Below the pieces are notes generated by a model. The model saw only the letters and a program-made list of their open reading frames with translations. It made no database searches and was not told the origin of the DNA. A stretch of 49,662 nt of DNA from CAYUIV01 sp964444925. GTDB taxonomy: Bacteria; Pseudomonadota; Gammaproteobacteria; Diplorickettsiales; Diplorickettsiaceae. The first letter of the stretch is position 1, and each line of letters begins with the position of its first letter. The position numbers were made by a program, and so were the translations under genes. Below are positions 1 through 8,584 of this stretch, in pieces. Location of the stretch: NCBI GenBank assembly GCA_964444925.1, contig CAYUIV010000006.1:1-49662 (forward strand), read 5' to 3'.

Positions 1-370
<370 letters not shown>

Positions 371-380
371 TTTAATTTTT

Positions 381-395
381 AGCTTTAAGAAAGCT
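381..395 (-). other. Small hairpin in the 16S rRNA leader
   Basis: A perfect 6-bp inverted repeat (AGCTTT / AAAGCT, 3-nt loop) lies 10 nt upstream of the predicted mature 16S 5' end. It is AT-rich and weak. Its position suggests part of the precursor processing stem, but this is inference from location only. Confidence 0.35.
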
Positions 396-440
396 ATTAT
401 TTTGTAAGTAAATGACTAAACGCCCACACACTCTCTAATC

Positions 441-453
441 TTTGTTAAAAATG
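441..453 (-). promoter_or_regulatory. boxA-like antitermination element of the rRNA leader
   Basis: The minus strand reads CATTTTTAACAAAG, close to the gammaproteobacterial boxA (TGCTCTTTAACAA). It is followed by a TGTGTGGGCG block that also follows boxA in enterobacterial rRNA leaders. BoxA recruits NusB/NusE for rRNA antitermination. It sits between the promoter at 482-509 and the 16S 5' end, as expected. Confidence 0.7.
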
Positions 454-481
454 AACTACTGTATAACAGCGAAGTATTGTT

Positions 482-509
482 ATTTTATCTCTGCTACCAA
501 AAATGTCAA
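482..509 (-). promoter_or_regulatory. rRNA operon sigma-70 promoter
   Basis: On the minus strand a consensus -35 TTGACA (504-509) and a -10 TAAAAT (482-487) are separated by 16 nt. The DNA upstream (about 510-590) is strongly AT-rich, compatible with an UP element. Transcription would begin roughly 110 nt before the 16S 5' end and run through boxA. It is the strongest promoter match found in the window. Confidence 0.8.
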
Positions 510-590
510 TAGCTTTTTTGTCATGTTTATTCCTGTTAATAAAGATTGATTAACTGTTTAATTAAACTTAAACGATCCTAAAAAAGAATA

Positions 591-1373
591 TTATATATCA
601 CAAAAAAAGCTTTTGACTATTGGTTCTGGAAGATGAAAATAATCAGGGTATTTTATAGATTGCAAATACAATCCTTGTGAGGATACTGTTTTTCCTGCTT
701 GTCTTCTATCTTTTATTTGAAGTAATGTAGTAATCGAATTTGACGAACGCTTACCTTCTCCAACTTCTAAAAGAATACCGACAAGGTTTCGCACCATGTG
801 GTGTAAAAAAGCATTTGCCTTGACTGTGATAATAATCCAAGGATTCTTATACTGTATTTTTAAATCGTAAATTTGACGAATAGGTGAATGTGCTTGGCAA
901 CTTGCAGCCCGCAATGTACTAAAATCATGCTGTCCTAAAAAATATTGCGTTGCCGCTCGCATAGCATTGATATTCAAATGAGAACCATTATAAAGAACAT
1001 ATTTTTCTAGCCAAGGTACTTGATGTTGACAAATGATGTATTGATAGGAACGACTAACCGCTGAAAATCGAGCATGAAAGCTATGTGTTGTTTCCTTTGT
1101 CCATAGTACACGAATTGCTTTTGGTAAATAATAATTACAGGCAGCTACCCAAGTGACAGAATCACGTTGAGTATCAGTGTCAAAATGAATGATTTGGCAA
1201 ACAGCATGTACCCCTCGATCCGTACGTCCTGCACTTACGACGTGAACAGTGTGTTTTGCTACTTTACTAATTGCTGTTTCAATGACTGCTTGTAAAGTGG
1301 TAGCGCCGACTTGAATTTGCCAACCCGCATAGTCCGTCCCTTCATATGCAATACCCATAATTACTCTATGCAT
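591..1373 (-). CDS. truA: tRNA pseudouridine(38-40) synthase TruA
   Basis: 260 residues, close to the family's usual ~265. TruA isomerises uridines 38-40 in the anticodon arm of many tRNAs and acts in the cytoplasm as a dimer. The catalytic motif GRTDRGVHA is present, with Asp52 as the expected nucleophile (E. coli Asp60). The N-terminal YEGTDYAGWQ and the C-terminal FLHHMVRNLVG blocks are also typical. It starts 1 nt after the cpoB stop, so the two genes are probably co-transcribed. It ends just upstream of the rRNA promoter region and reads in the same direction as the rRNA. Confidence 0.97.
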   Translation of the reverse strand: MHRVIMGIAYEGTDYAGWQIQVGATTLQAVIETAISKVAKHTVHVVSAGRTDRGVHAVCQIIHFDTDTQRDSVTWVAACNYYLPKAIRVLWTKETTHSFHARFSAVSRSYQYIICQHQVPWLEKYVLYNGSHLNINAMRAATQYFLGQHDFSTLRAASCQAHSPIRQIYDLKIQYKNPWIIITVKANAFLHHMVRNLVGILLEVGEGKRSSNSITTLLQIKDRRQAGKTVSSQGLYLQSIKYPDYFHLPEPIVKSFFCDI

Positions 1374-1374
1374 T

Positions 1375-2118
1375 TTAAGTACGGTGCTTTTCTATATACT
1401 GCAATTGTTTTGAAGCTTTTTTTGCAATTTGGTGATTGGGATAATCTACTATTATTTTTTCAAAAAGCTGATGCGCTTTATCCATATCTTGCTTAGCATA
1501 ATAAGAAAGCGCTACGTGAAATTTTGCTTCTGGTACACGTACATCACTAGGGTATTTTTTCATAAAGTCTGTAAAGGTTTCAATTGCTTGATCAGGATTT
1601 TCCCGTAGCAAACCAAGTTGACCTAAAAAATAATAAGCACTTGCGACTTTCGTATCAGAAGGATACTTTGCAATGAATTGTACAAATCTGTTATTTGCCT
1701 CACTGTAATTTTTATTTTTAAGTAGTCTAACATTTTCCTTCCATATCGATTGCACTTTTTCATGCAAAATATCCTTTTCTTTAAGAAGCGGTCGCTGTGA
1801 TTGCTTTGATAAGTTGTTTTGAAAAGTATCATGGTCTTGACGTAAACTTTTAATAATAGTGTTTTGCTGTTGCAATTTTTCTAGTGCAATAGATAACTCT
1901 CTTTGAAGCTCTTTGATCTTAGCTTCTAATACTTCAAAATGGTGAAGCTTCTTGGTTGTAAATACCTTTTTCTTTGAATTGTCTAGATGAGTTGCTTCCA
2001 CAACATAATAAGGATAATCGTATAAATTGATAATAGGAGGTACTTTTCTTGCAAAGAGTTCAGTCTTTATTAAAACCATCGTGCTCAATAACGCATAATA
2101 AAATAATTTTCTCTGCAC
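1375..2118 (-). CDS. cpoB: Tol-Pal system TPR protein CpoB (YbgF-like)
   Basis: 247 residues starting at GTG. A hydrophobic N-terminal segment (about residues 5-22) looks like a signal peptide. It is followed by a predicted coiled coil rich in E/K/L/Q (about 60-115). Three TPR-like repeats fill the C-terminus (about 130-245), with the AYYFLGQLGLL and AKFHVALSYYAK helices characteristic of CpoB. In E. coli this periplasmic protein links Tol-Pal to peptidoglycan synthesis at division. Here tol-pal genes are not adjacent and truA is the downstream partner. FimV also sits beside truA in some gammaproteobacteria and has TPRs, but this protein is far too short for FimV and lacks LysM. Confidence 0.75.
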   Translation of the reverse strand: MQRKLFYYALLSTMVLIKTELFARKVPPIINLYDYPYYVVEATHLDNSKKKVFTTKKLHHFEVLEAKIKELQRELSIALEKLQQQNTIIKSLRQDHDTFQNNLSKQSQRPLLKEKDILHEKVQSIWKENVRLLKNKNYSEANNRFVQFIAKYPSDTKVASAYYFLGQLGLLRENPDQAIETFTDFMKKYPSDVRVPEAKFHVALSYYAKQDMDKAHQLFEKIIVDYPNHQIAKKASKQLQYIEKHRT

Positions 2119-2221
2119 AGTTGAACAATACCTCTTTTTTATCTTGTATAGAACTAACTTGACTCTGTCAGGTAAGACATATATTTTTAACTAACCGCAT
2201 TTAATATTTTTTATTCATCCT

Positions 2222-4366
2222 ATGTCAACTACGTCCAAGCACGTAAAACGTGTACCTAGCCCGGGAGCATTACCTATTCTAACTCATCTTGACATTTCAA
2301 AACTATACAAAGATTTAGATTGTATTCTCACAGAAAATAATAAGGTGATTGAAAATACAGTAAGTCATGATCTTGAACAAAAGCACGCTGCATTTTTCTG
2401 GCAAGCCATAGATAAAATTGAATGTGCAATAGATAATCTTAATAAATTTCATTCAAAAATTGAGCAGACTAATATCGTATGCCATCACGAAATTCCTCAA
2501 AAAGATTATATAGCCCTACAAGAAAAAATCACAGATTGGTATGCTAAATTTTGTTGCAATTCAAAAGTTTATGAGCTTTTCATACATGCAGCTAAACAAG
2601 ATGAATTCAGCACTTTAGACACAACGCAACAAAAAGTTATAGATAATTATATACACCGTTTAGAATATTCGGGTGCAAATTTAACTGTAACTGAACAAGA
2701 AAGATATATTCAATTACAAAAAGCGTTAAAGAAAGCTACTATTCAATTTGAACAGAATGTTCAACGCTCACGCGCAAGTCGCGCACTACAGATCACTGAT
2801 CAAAAAGAATTAGAAGGATTACCAAGTGATATTGTAGAACGTGCAAAGCAAAGGGCAGCTGTAGAAAGAAAATCAGGTTGGTTATTTACCGTTAATACCT
2901 CAAATTACGGTGCTATTATTAAATGCGCAAAATCAAAACACTTACGCACCAAAATGTATACCATATGGCAAAGTACAGCGACTGAGAAAGCATATGATAA
3001 TACACCTGTCATGTTTGAAATTTTAAAGACCCGATATCATCTTAGTCAATTATATCAAGATAAAAAATTTTCAAATTATGCAGAATTCGTTTTACTACAA
3101 GATAAACGTATAGACCAATCCGTAGCTACTGTTTTAGAGTTTCTAGAGCGGCTTATAGAAATAGCTAAACCTGCTGCTCAAAAAGATCTTATAATGTTAA
3201 AAACATTTGCACAGAAAAAAGGATATCAAGATCAATTTGCTCAAGAAGATATTGCTTATTTTAGTAAACAATTGGGAGAAGAACGATTTCTTTCTGAAGA
3301 GCAAGTGAAACAATATTTTCCATTACCATATACACTTGATGCAATACTTAAGAATCTTGCTACTTTCTTTGACATAACATTCAAGGAAATTTTCTCTTCA
3401 GAAGAAAAAGTGCCATATAAATGGGATCCGCATGTGCGCGTGTTCGAGATTTATGACGCTAAACACTACGTGCAAGCTTATCTATATTTTGATCTTTTTG
3501 AAAGAGAAGATAAATTACAACACACTTGTATGGTGCACTGTCAAACACGACATATTCGGTATGAGAGTCAAGACAAGGTACTACAGATACCTATTGCTTT
3601 TATTAACTGTAACTTTCAATCTCCTTTACCTAACCAACCTTCTCTTATGACCTTTCAGGAAGTAGAAACATTGCTGCATGAAATAGGTCATGGATTACAA
3701 CATGCTTTGACACAAGTGGATCGTAGTACCTTGTCGGGCTCTAGCGGTATCTCAGCAGATGCAGTTGAGATACCCAGCCAGTTAGTTGAAAAATTTGCAC
3801 ATACTTCTGAATACTTACAAACAATCAGTCAACATGTCAAAACCGGCGAAAAGCTCTCACACGAAATGATCAAACAATTGCAAGCGTCTTCTAAATTTTT
3901 AGGTAGTTTGGTTTTATTAAGACAATTATCTTTAGCGTTATTTGATTTTCGTCTGTATGCTGCTTTTAGACTTGATCAAGGGATCGAACAAATCCAAACT
4001 ATTAAAAAAGAAATCATTGATAAAACTTATTTGTTGCCTGTCAATCTCTCAATGAATTCTTTTGAAAATAGCTTTGAACATATTTTTTGTAACGATTACT
4101 ATGCAGCAGGTTACTATAGTTACCTTCGCGCTGAAGTATGTGCAGATAACTATTTCGATACATTGAATAAGAAAGAAAGAGGGGTTCTCAACCCGACTAT
4201 GGGCAAAAAACTACTCGATGGATTATTCGGACAGGGTGGAACAGAAAACCCATTAGTACAACTTGAAAATTTTTGTGAAAAACCAATCAGTCTTGATTTT
4301 CTTTTGGATAGCTATGGTATTGAAAAAGAAGCTGAGATAATCTCTGATACTGTAGTAAGTTCATGA
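2222..4366 (+). CDS. prlC: Oligopeptidase A, M3 zinc metallopeptidase
   Basis: 714 residues; E. coli PrlC/OpdA has 680. It degrades short peptides, including cleaved signal peptides, in the cytoplasm. The zinc motif HEIGH lies at residues 486-490 inside LLHEIGHGLQH. The expected third ligand region (DAVEIPSQ) follows about 25 residues later. The C-terminal GYYSYLRAEVCADNYF block is also typical of M3 peptidases. No clear Shine-Dalgarno is seen before the ATG. The stop codon overlaps the tyrS start by 4 nt (ATGA), which indicates translational coupling and an operon continuing through tyrS, adk and epmA. Confidence 0.94.
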   Translation: MSTTSKHVKRVPSPGALPILTHLDISKLYKDLDCILTENNKVIENTVSHDLEQKHAAFFWQAIDKIECAIDNLNKFHSKIEQTNIVCHHEIPQKDYIALQEKITDWYAKFCCNSKVYELFIHAAKQDEFSTLDTTQQKVIDNYIHRLEYSGANLTVTEQERYIQLQKALKKATIQFEQNVQRSRASRALQITDQKELEGLPSDIVERAKQRAAVERKSGWLFTVNTSNYGAIIKCAKSKHLRTKMYTIWQSTATEKAYDNTPVMFEILKTRYHLSQLYQDKKFSNYAEFVLLQDKRIDQSVATVLEFLERLIEIAKPAAQKDLIMLKTFAQKKGYQDQFAQEDIAYFSKQLGEERFLSEEQVKQYFPLPYTLDAILKNLATFFDITFKEIFSSEEKVPYKWDPHVRVFEIYDAKHYVQAYLYFDLFEREDKLQHTCMVHCQTRHIRYESQDKVLQIPIAFINCNFQSPLPNQPSLMTFQEVETLLHEIGHGLQHALTQVDRSTLSGSSGISADAVEIPSQLVEKFAHTSEYLQTISQHVKTGEKLSHEMIKQLQASSKFLGSLVLLRQLSLALFDFRLYAAFRLDQGIEQIQTIKKEIIDKTYLLPVNLSMNSFENSFEHIFCNDYYAAGYYSYLRAEVCADNYFDTLNKKERGVLNPTMGKKLLDGLFGQGGTENPLVQLENFCEKPISLDFLLDSYGIEKEAEIISDTVVSS

Positions 4367-5574
4367 CATCTCAGTCGTCAATTATTTCCCTATTAAAGAC
4401 GGGAAGTCATGATTGTTTTGGAGAAAATAATTTTTTTAGTGAACTAAAAGAGGAACGTCCTTTACGTATTAAAGTCGGTATTGATCCAACGGGCCCTGAT
4501 TTACACCTAGGCCATGTTATTTTATTAAATAAGCTTAAGCAGTTACAAGCTTTAGGTCATCATATTATCTTTCTAGTAGGAGATTTTACTGCACTTATCG
4601 GCGATCCTTCGGAAAAAAATATTACAAGACCGATGTTAACTGAGCAAGAAGTCAGAGAAAATGCTAAAACTTATCAACAACAGTTTAATAAAATATTAGA
4701 TCCTACAAAAACAGAGCTTTGTTTTAATTCACACTGGCTCAGTCAACTATCTGCAGATAAATTGATCAAACTTGCTTCGATGCATACGGTAGCACGTATG
4801 TTAGAGCGTAAAGATTTTCAGAAACGTTATCAACAACATCAATCTATCCGAATCCATGAATTTTTATATCCCCTTTTGCAAGCGTATGACTCGGTAGTGC
4901 TCAAAGCAGATATCGAAATGGGTGGAACAGATCAAACTTTTAATCTATTGTTAGGTCGCGAACTACAACAGCAAATGGGACTAACACCTCAAATCGTTGT
5001 CACCTTTCCGATGTTGGAAGGGTTAGATGGCACACAAAAAATGTCAAAATCATTGAATAATTATATTAGCTTACAAGAAGTTCCTTTTCAGATTTTTTCA
5101 AAACTAATGTCAATTTCTGACACGTTGATGTGGCGCTACTATCGGTTGTTGTCACTCAACGACTCTTTATCAGACATTGAAAAAATGGAGCAACAAGTTG
5201 AACAGGGCCAACTCAATCCACGTGATTGCAAAATGCGTTTGGCTCTGGAATTAACACAACGTTTTCATAACGAAAAAACAGCAATCGAAGCAAAGAATGC
5301 ATTTATCGCACAATTTCAACAAAAACAATTACCGTCTAATATCCCAACTATTATTGTTACCACTTCTCAGTCTACATTACCTTTGACAAATTTATTAAAA
5401 GAAGCTGGATTAACAAAAAGTACTTCGGAGGCAATGCGGTTGCTAAAAGGTGGTGCGATTCGAGTAGAGAATGAAAAAATTATAGAAACAAATGTTTCTG
5501 TCTCAGTGAATACTACTCAGCTTTATCAAGTTGGCAAGAAACGCTATGCTAAGATCTGTTTGAAACAGCAATAA
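4363..5574 (+). CDS. tyrS: Tyrosyl-tRNA synthetase
   Basis: 403 residues, a normal length for the TyrRS form common in many Gram-negatives. It is a class I aminoacyl-tRNA synthetase charging tRNA-Tyr. The HIGH-type motif HLGH is at 48-51 and KMSKS at 226-230. Tyrosine-binding landmarks (DPTGPDLHLGH, GGTDQTFNLL) are in order. The C-terminus (about 340-403) is an S4 RNA-binding domain (SEAMRLLKGGAIRVENEKI). The start overlaps the prlC stop by 4 nt. Confidence 0.97.
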   Translation: MTSQSSIISLLKTGSHDCFGENNFFSELKEERPLRIKVGIDPTGPDLHLGHVILLNKLKQLQALGHHIIFLVGDFTALIGDPSEKNITRPMLTEQEVRENAKTYQQQFNKILDPTKTELCFNSHWLSQLSADKLIKLASMHTVARMLERKDFQKRYQQHQSIRIHEFLYPLLQAYDSVVLKADIEMGGTDQTFNLLLGRELQQQMGLTPQIVVTFPMLEGLDGTQKMSKSLNNYISLQEVPFQIFSKLMSISDTLMWRYYRLLSLNDSLSDIEKMEQQVEQGQLNPRDCKMRLALELTQRFHNEKTAIEAKNAFIAQFQQKQLPSNIPTIIVTTSQSTLPLTNLLKEAGLTKSTSEAMRLLKGGAIRVENEKIIETNVSVSVNTTQLYQVGKKRYAKICLKQQ

Positions 5575-5643
5575 AAACTTTTTATTAACATCAAGACCAC
5601 TGTTATGGTGGTGTTGATTATCTTATTTTTTCTTTGTCTCTCT

Positions 5644-6336
5644 ATGCGTATAATTCTTATTGGTCCACCTGGTTCTGGAAAAGGGACACAAGCACAGTGG
5701 ATCGAAAAACTTTACCATATTCCGCACATTACAACAGGTAATTTATTACGACAAGCAATGATTGAAAAATCCTCTTTAGGTAATGCAGTAGAAAAATTTA
5801 TGCATTCAGGAAAATTAGTGCCCGACAACATAATTATTGCTATTGTTAAAGAACAAATGCTTAAAACAACATGTCAAAAAGGATTTATTTTGGATGGATT
5901 TCCTCGTACTTTAAAGCAAGCGCAGGCACTTGCTAACGAAAAAATACCCATAGACATTGTATTAGAATTAAACGTATCTGTTCAAGAAGTTGTAAAACGT
6001 TTAAGTGGTCGCCTCGTACATATTGCTTCTGGGCGTACCTACCACACAACATACAACCCTCCTAAGTTACCAAACCAAGACGATGTCACGGGAGAGTTTT
6101 TAACACAAAGAGACGATGATCAAATTCATATTATTAGAAAAAGGTTAGAAATTTATCAAGAGAAAACACATGCAATTGCAAACTTTTATAGAATGAAGCA
6201 ACAATTTGAGCCTATGTCTTCGCTCACACCTCAATTCTTCTCACTTGCAGCGCATCTCTCTATTGAAGAAGTGCATCAGCAAATTGCTCGCATTTTGTCC
6301 ACAAGTCGTCATGCATCACTGGCAACCCACTATTAG
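5644..6336 (+). CDS. adk: Adenylate kinase
   Basis: It catalyses AMP + ATP to 2 ADP in the cytoplasm. I chose the ATG at 5644 because it places the P-loop GPPGSGKGTQ at residues 7-16, as in all Adk. The frame is open back to 5605, but that would add a 13-residue hydrophobic tail not seen in the family. NMP-binding (TTGNLLRQAM), DGFPRT and LID (GRTYHTTYNPP) elements are present. The LID has no zinc cysteines. At 230 residues it is longer than E. coli Adk (214), and the extra C-terminal residues read into the epmA coding region (26-nt overlap). No good ribosome binding site is visible before either start. Confidence 0.95.
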   Translation: MRIILIGPPGSGKGTQAQWIEKLYHIPHITTGNLLRQAMIEKSSLGNAVEKFMHSGKLVPDNIIIAIVKEQMLKTTCQKGFILDGFPRTLKQAQALANEKIPIDIVLELNVSVQEVVKRLSGRLVHIASGRTYHTTYNPPKLPNQDDVTGEFLTQRDDDQIHIIRKRLEIYQEKTHAIANFYRMKQQFEPMSSLTPQFFSLAAHLSIEEVHQQIARILSTSRHASLATHY

Positions 6337-7285
6337 TTTAGAACGTTTGCAACATCGCGCCCGTTTACTTGAGAAAATACGTATATTTTTTAAGAATCGC
6401 CAAATTCTTGAAGTTGATACACCTATCTTATCTCAAAGTACTGTAACAGACCCTTATCTACAAAGCTTTTCTACCATATATCAAGTATCAAAAGATAGTA
6501 AAACTCAAAAACTGTACTTGCAAACGTCGCCTGAATTTTTAATGAAGCGTTTACTTGCAGCAGGAAGTGGTCCTATTTATCAAATTGCACATGCTTTTCG
6601 TAATGATGGAGAGAGAGGAAGATGGCACAACCCTGAGTTTACTTTACTGGAATGGTACCGGCCTGGGTTTAATCTATCTCAATTAATGGATGAAACGGAT
6701 GATTTTTTACAGACAATACTAGAGTGTGATCCAGCAATTCGTTTGACTTATCAGCAGATTTTTGAAGAAATGATAGGCATTGATCCGCATCAAGCATCGC
6801 TGTCAACACTTATAAAAATCGCAAAGGACCAAAATATCCATCTACATAATGAAAAGACTTTGACCAATAAGGATAGTTGGCTTCAACTGATTTTAGATAA
6901 TATAATGCAACAAAAAGCCTACTCGGGCCGACCAATTTTTATTTATGATTTTCCTGCTTCACAAGCCTGTCTTGCTCAAATTCGAGATGGTAATCCAAAT
7001 GTTGCAGAACGCGTAGAAGTGTATCTTCAGGGTATAGAATTAGCCAATGGCTTTTATGAACTCACTGATGTAGTGGAACAAAAGAAACGATTTTTAAAAG
7101 ATGTCGAGCAAAGAAAACAACAAGATTTAGAATTTGTGCCTATCAGTGAATCTTTATTGGGTGCTCTTGCGCAAGGACTACCGGTCTGTTCAGGCATTGC
7201 ATTTGGCATAGATCGATTGATTGCACTTTGCTTACACGTCAAACAGCTTGAAGAGATCATGACTTTTCCTATTGAAAGAGCATGA
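6311..7285 (+). CDS. epmA: EF-P lysyltransferase EpmA (GenX/PoxA)
   Basis: EpmA is a truncated class II LysRS paralog without an anticodon-binding domain. It attaches (R)-beta-lysine to a conserved lysine of elongation factor P, which relieves ribosome stalling at polyprolines. From the ATG at 6311 the protein is 324 residues, matching E. coli EpmA (325). A longer open frame from 6206 merely shadows adk. Class II motif 2 (RNDGERGRWHNPEFTLLEW) and motif 3 (GIAFGIDRL) are intact. The gene overlaps the adk 3' end by 26 nt in another frame. Function would also need EpmB and EF-P, which are not in the window. Confidence 0.94.
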   Translation: MHHWQPTISLERLQHRARLLEKIRIFFKNRQILEVDTPILSQSTVTDPYLQSFSTIYQVSKDSKTQKLYLQTSPEFLMKRLLAAGSGPIYQIAHAFRNDGERGRWHNPEFTLLEWYRPGFNLSQLMDETDDFLQTILECDPAIRLTYQQIFEEMIGIDPHQASLSTLIKIAKDQNIHLHNEKTLTNKDSWLQLILDNIMQQKAYSGRPIFIYDFPASQACLAQIRDGNPNVAERVEVYLQGIELANGFYELTDVVEQKKRFLKDVEQRKQQDLEFVPISESLLGALAQGLPVCSGIAFGIDRLIALCLHVKQLEEIMTFPIERA

Positions 7286-7402
7286 TCCGTATACATTTAT
7301 TGAAATATGGCGCTCCACTTCTTTTTTTTATTAAAATAATTTAAATTAGAAGAAAAAGTTAATCTTTCTTGTGTGTCATATTTTTTTTAAAAGGAGTTAA
7401 AA

Positions 7403-8299
7403 ATGACGATTTTACATACACTTATCTCTGAGAAAGCAAGCATTGCTCGCATTAATGAAGTGTTATCAAATGACACGATCAACATCGATGCTAAAGGTGA
7501 AGGTGATGCCACTGCCTTGCACGTTGCAATTGAAGAAAAATATCCAGAAGCAGCGCTTTTACTAATTGACAAAGGCTGTGATATCAATGCAGTGGATGCC
7601 GATGGACAAACTGCGCTCTATTACGCGGTCAACGAACTTGATATGGATAACATGAGAATTATTCATCATTTACTACAAAATGGTGCGAATGTAACACACG
7701 CAAATTCTTTAGGGTGTACACCTTTGCATCTTGCTGTGGCTCGCTCGGATAAAAAGTTAAGTGCTGCCTTTTTAGAAAAGGGCGCTGACATTAACGCAGT
7801 AGCCGACCGCAACGGTACACCTTTACACTGGGCTATTGATCATCATAATCTCGAAATGGTAAACTTTTTATTGGTGTACGGCGCAAATGGTAATCAAAAA
7901 ACCTTAGACGGTATGACGCCTTTTTGTTCTGCACTATACGAAGCACCCCAAGCCGTGCTTGAACGCCTACTGCAACAACCCCATATAAATTTTGATGTTG
8001 ACAACAAATTTAGAGGCGCACTTTATCATTTAATCATGAAAAGAAAAGAGATTTCTGACGAACTAAAAGGAAAAATTATCAGATTAAGCGCGCCTAGTGA
8101 TATGAAAACATGGATGAATGAATCTCATAAAGCTGCTTTATATAGCCAAGTCATGCCTGCAGAGCTTGACTATCATATTTCAAAGATATTATACGGTCAC
8201 CGCTTTCCAAATATTCCTGTCGCTAGAATACAGCAATACCTACGAGCTGACTTTGAAAAACAATCACAAAGTATCAACAAACCTATTTCTTGTAAATAA
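7403..8299 (+). CDS. Ankyrin-repeat protein with C-terminal F-box-like motif
   Basis: 298 residues, preceded by an excellent Shine-Dalgarno (AAGGAG) 8 nt before the ATG. About five ankyrin repeats span residues 33-200, with consensus signatures such as GCTPLHLAVARSD and LLVYGAN. No signal peptide or membrane segment is seen, so it is cytosolic or, plausibly, a Dot/Icm substrate. The C-terminal region carries VMPAELDYHISKIL (Pro at residue 252). It matches the P-x-E-L-x3-I-x3-L pattern found at the ends of three other ankyrin proteins in this window and resembles an F-box core. It stands between housekeeping genes and ends in a strong stem-loop. The effector role is inferred from architecture and from the presence of the secretion system. 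Confidence 0.85.
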   Translation: MTILHTLISEKASIARINEVLSNDTINIDAKGEGDATALHVAIEEKYPEAALLLIDKGCDINAVDADGQTALYYAVNELDMDNMRIIHHLLQNGANVTHANSLGCTPLHLAVARSDKKLSAAFLEKGADINAVADRNGTPLHWAIDHHNLEMVNFLLVYGANGNQKTLDGMTPFCSALYEAPQAVLERLLQQPHINFDVDNKFRGALYHLIMKRKEISDELKGKIIRLSAPSDMKTWMNESHKAALYSQVMPAELDYHISKILYGHRFPNIPVARIQQYLRADFEKQSQSINKPISCK

Positions 8300-8307
8300 A
8301 CATCATA

Positions 8308-8336
8308 GTACGCTTAAAAATATTTTTTAAGCGTAC
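8308..8336 (+). terminator. 13-bp perfect inverted repeat after the ankyrin gene (possible terminator)
   Basis: GTACGCTTAAAAA and its exact complement flank a 3-nt loop, 9 nt after the ankyrin stop codon. The stem includes A- and T-runs, but no separate U-tract follows it. It may act as a terminator or as an mRNA 3'-end stabiliser. Confidence 0.5.
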
Positions 8337-8584
8337 AACATAGTGTAACCATTGGTTCATCATCTTTCTTAAGTGTTCAATACGACTATTTAATAATAAG
8401 CATCGATCAATTACAACACATAGTTAACGCATACGTTATCCATATTCTTAGAAAACTAAACCAGTAAAATGATCAAAGGTTATCTAGTGTCATAAACTAC
8501 ATTTCATGGTGACATCACACCATTTGCATTAGATATAAAAATATTATATTGTCATTTTTACACTTTTTGTCTATCAACTGTCCT

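Noticed and set aside
2185..2215. PmrA-like TTAATATT half-site upstream of prlC
   Set aside because: There is only one half-site, no direct repeat with proper spacing, and it is next to a housekeeping gene; none was found upstream of the dot/icm or ankyrin genes.
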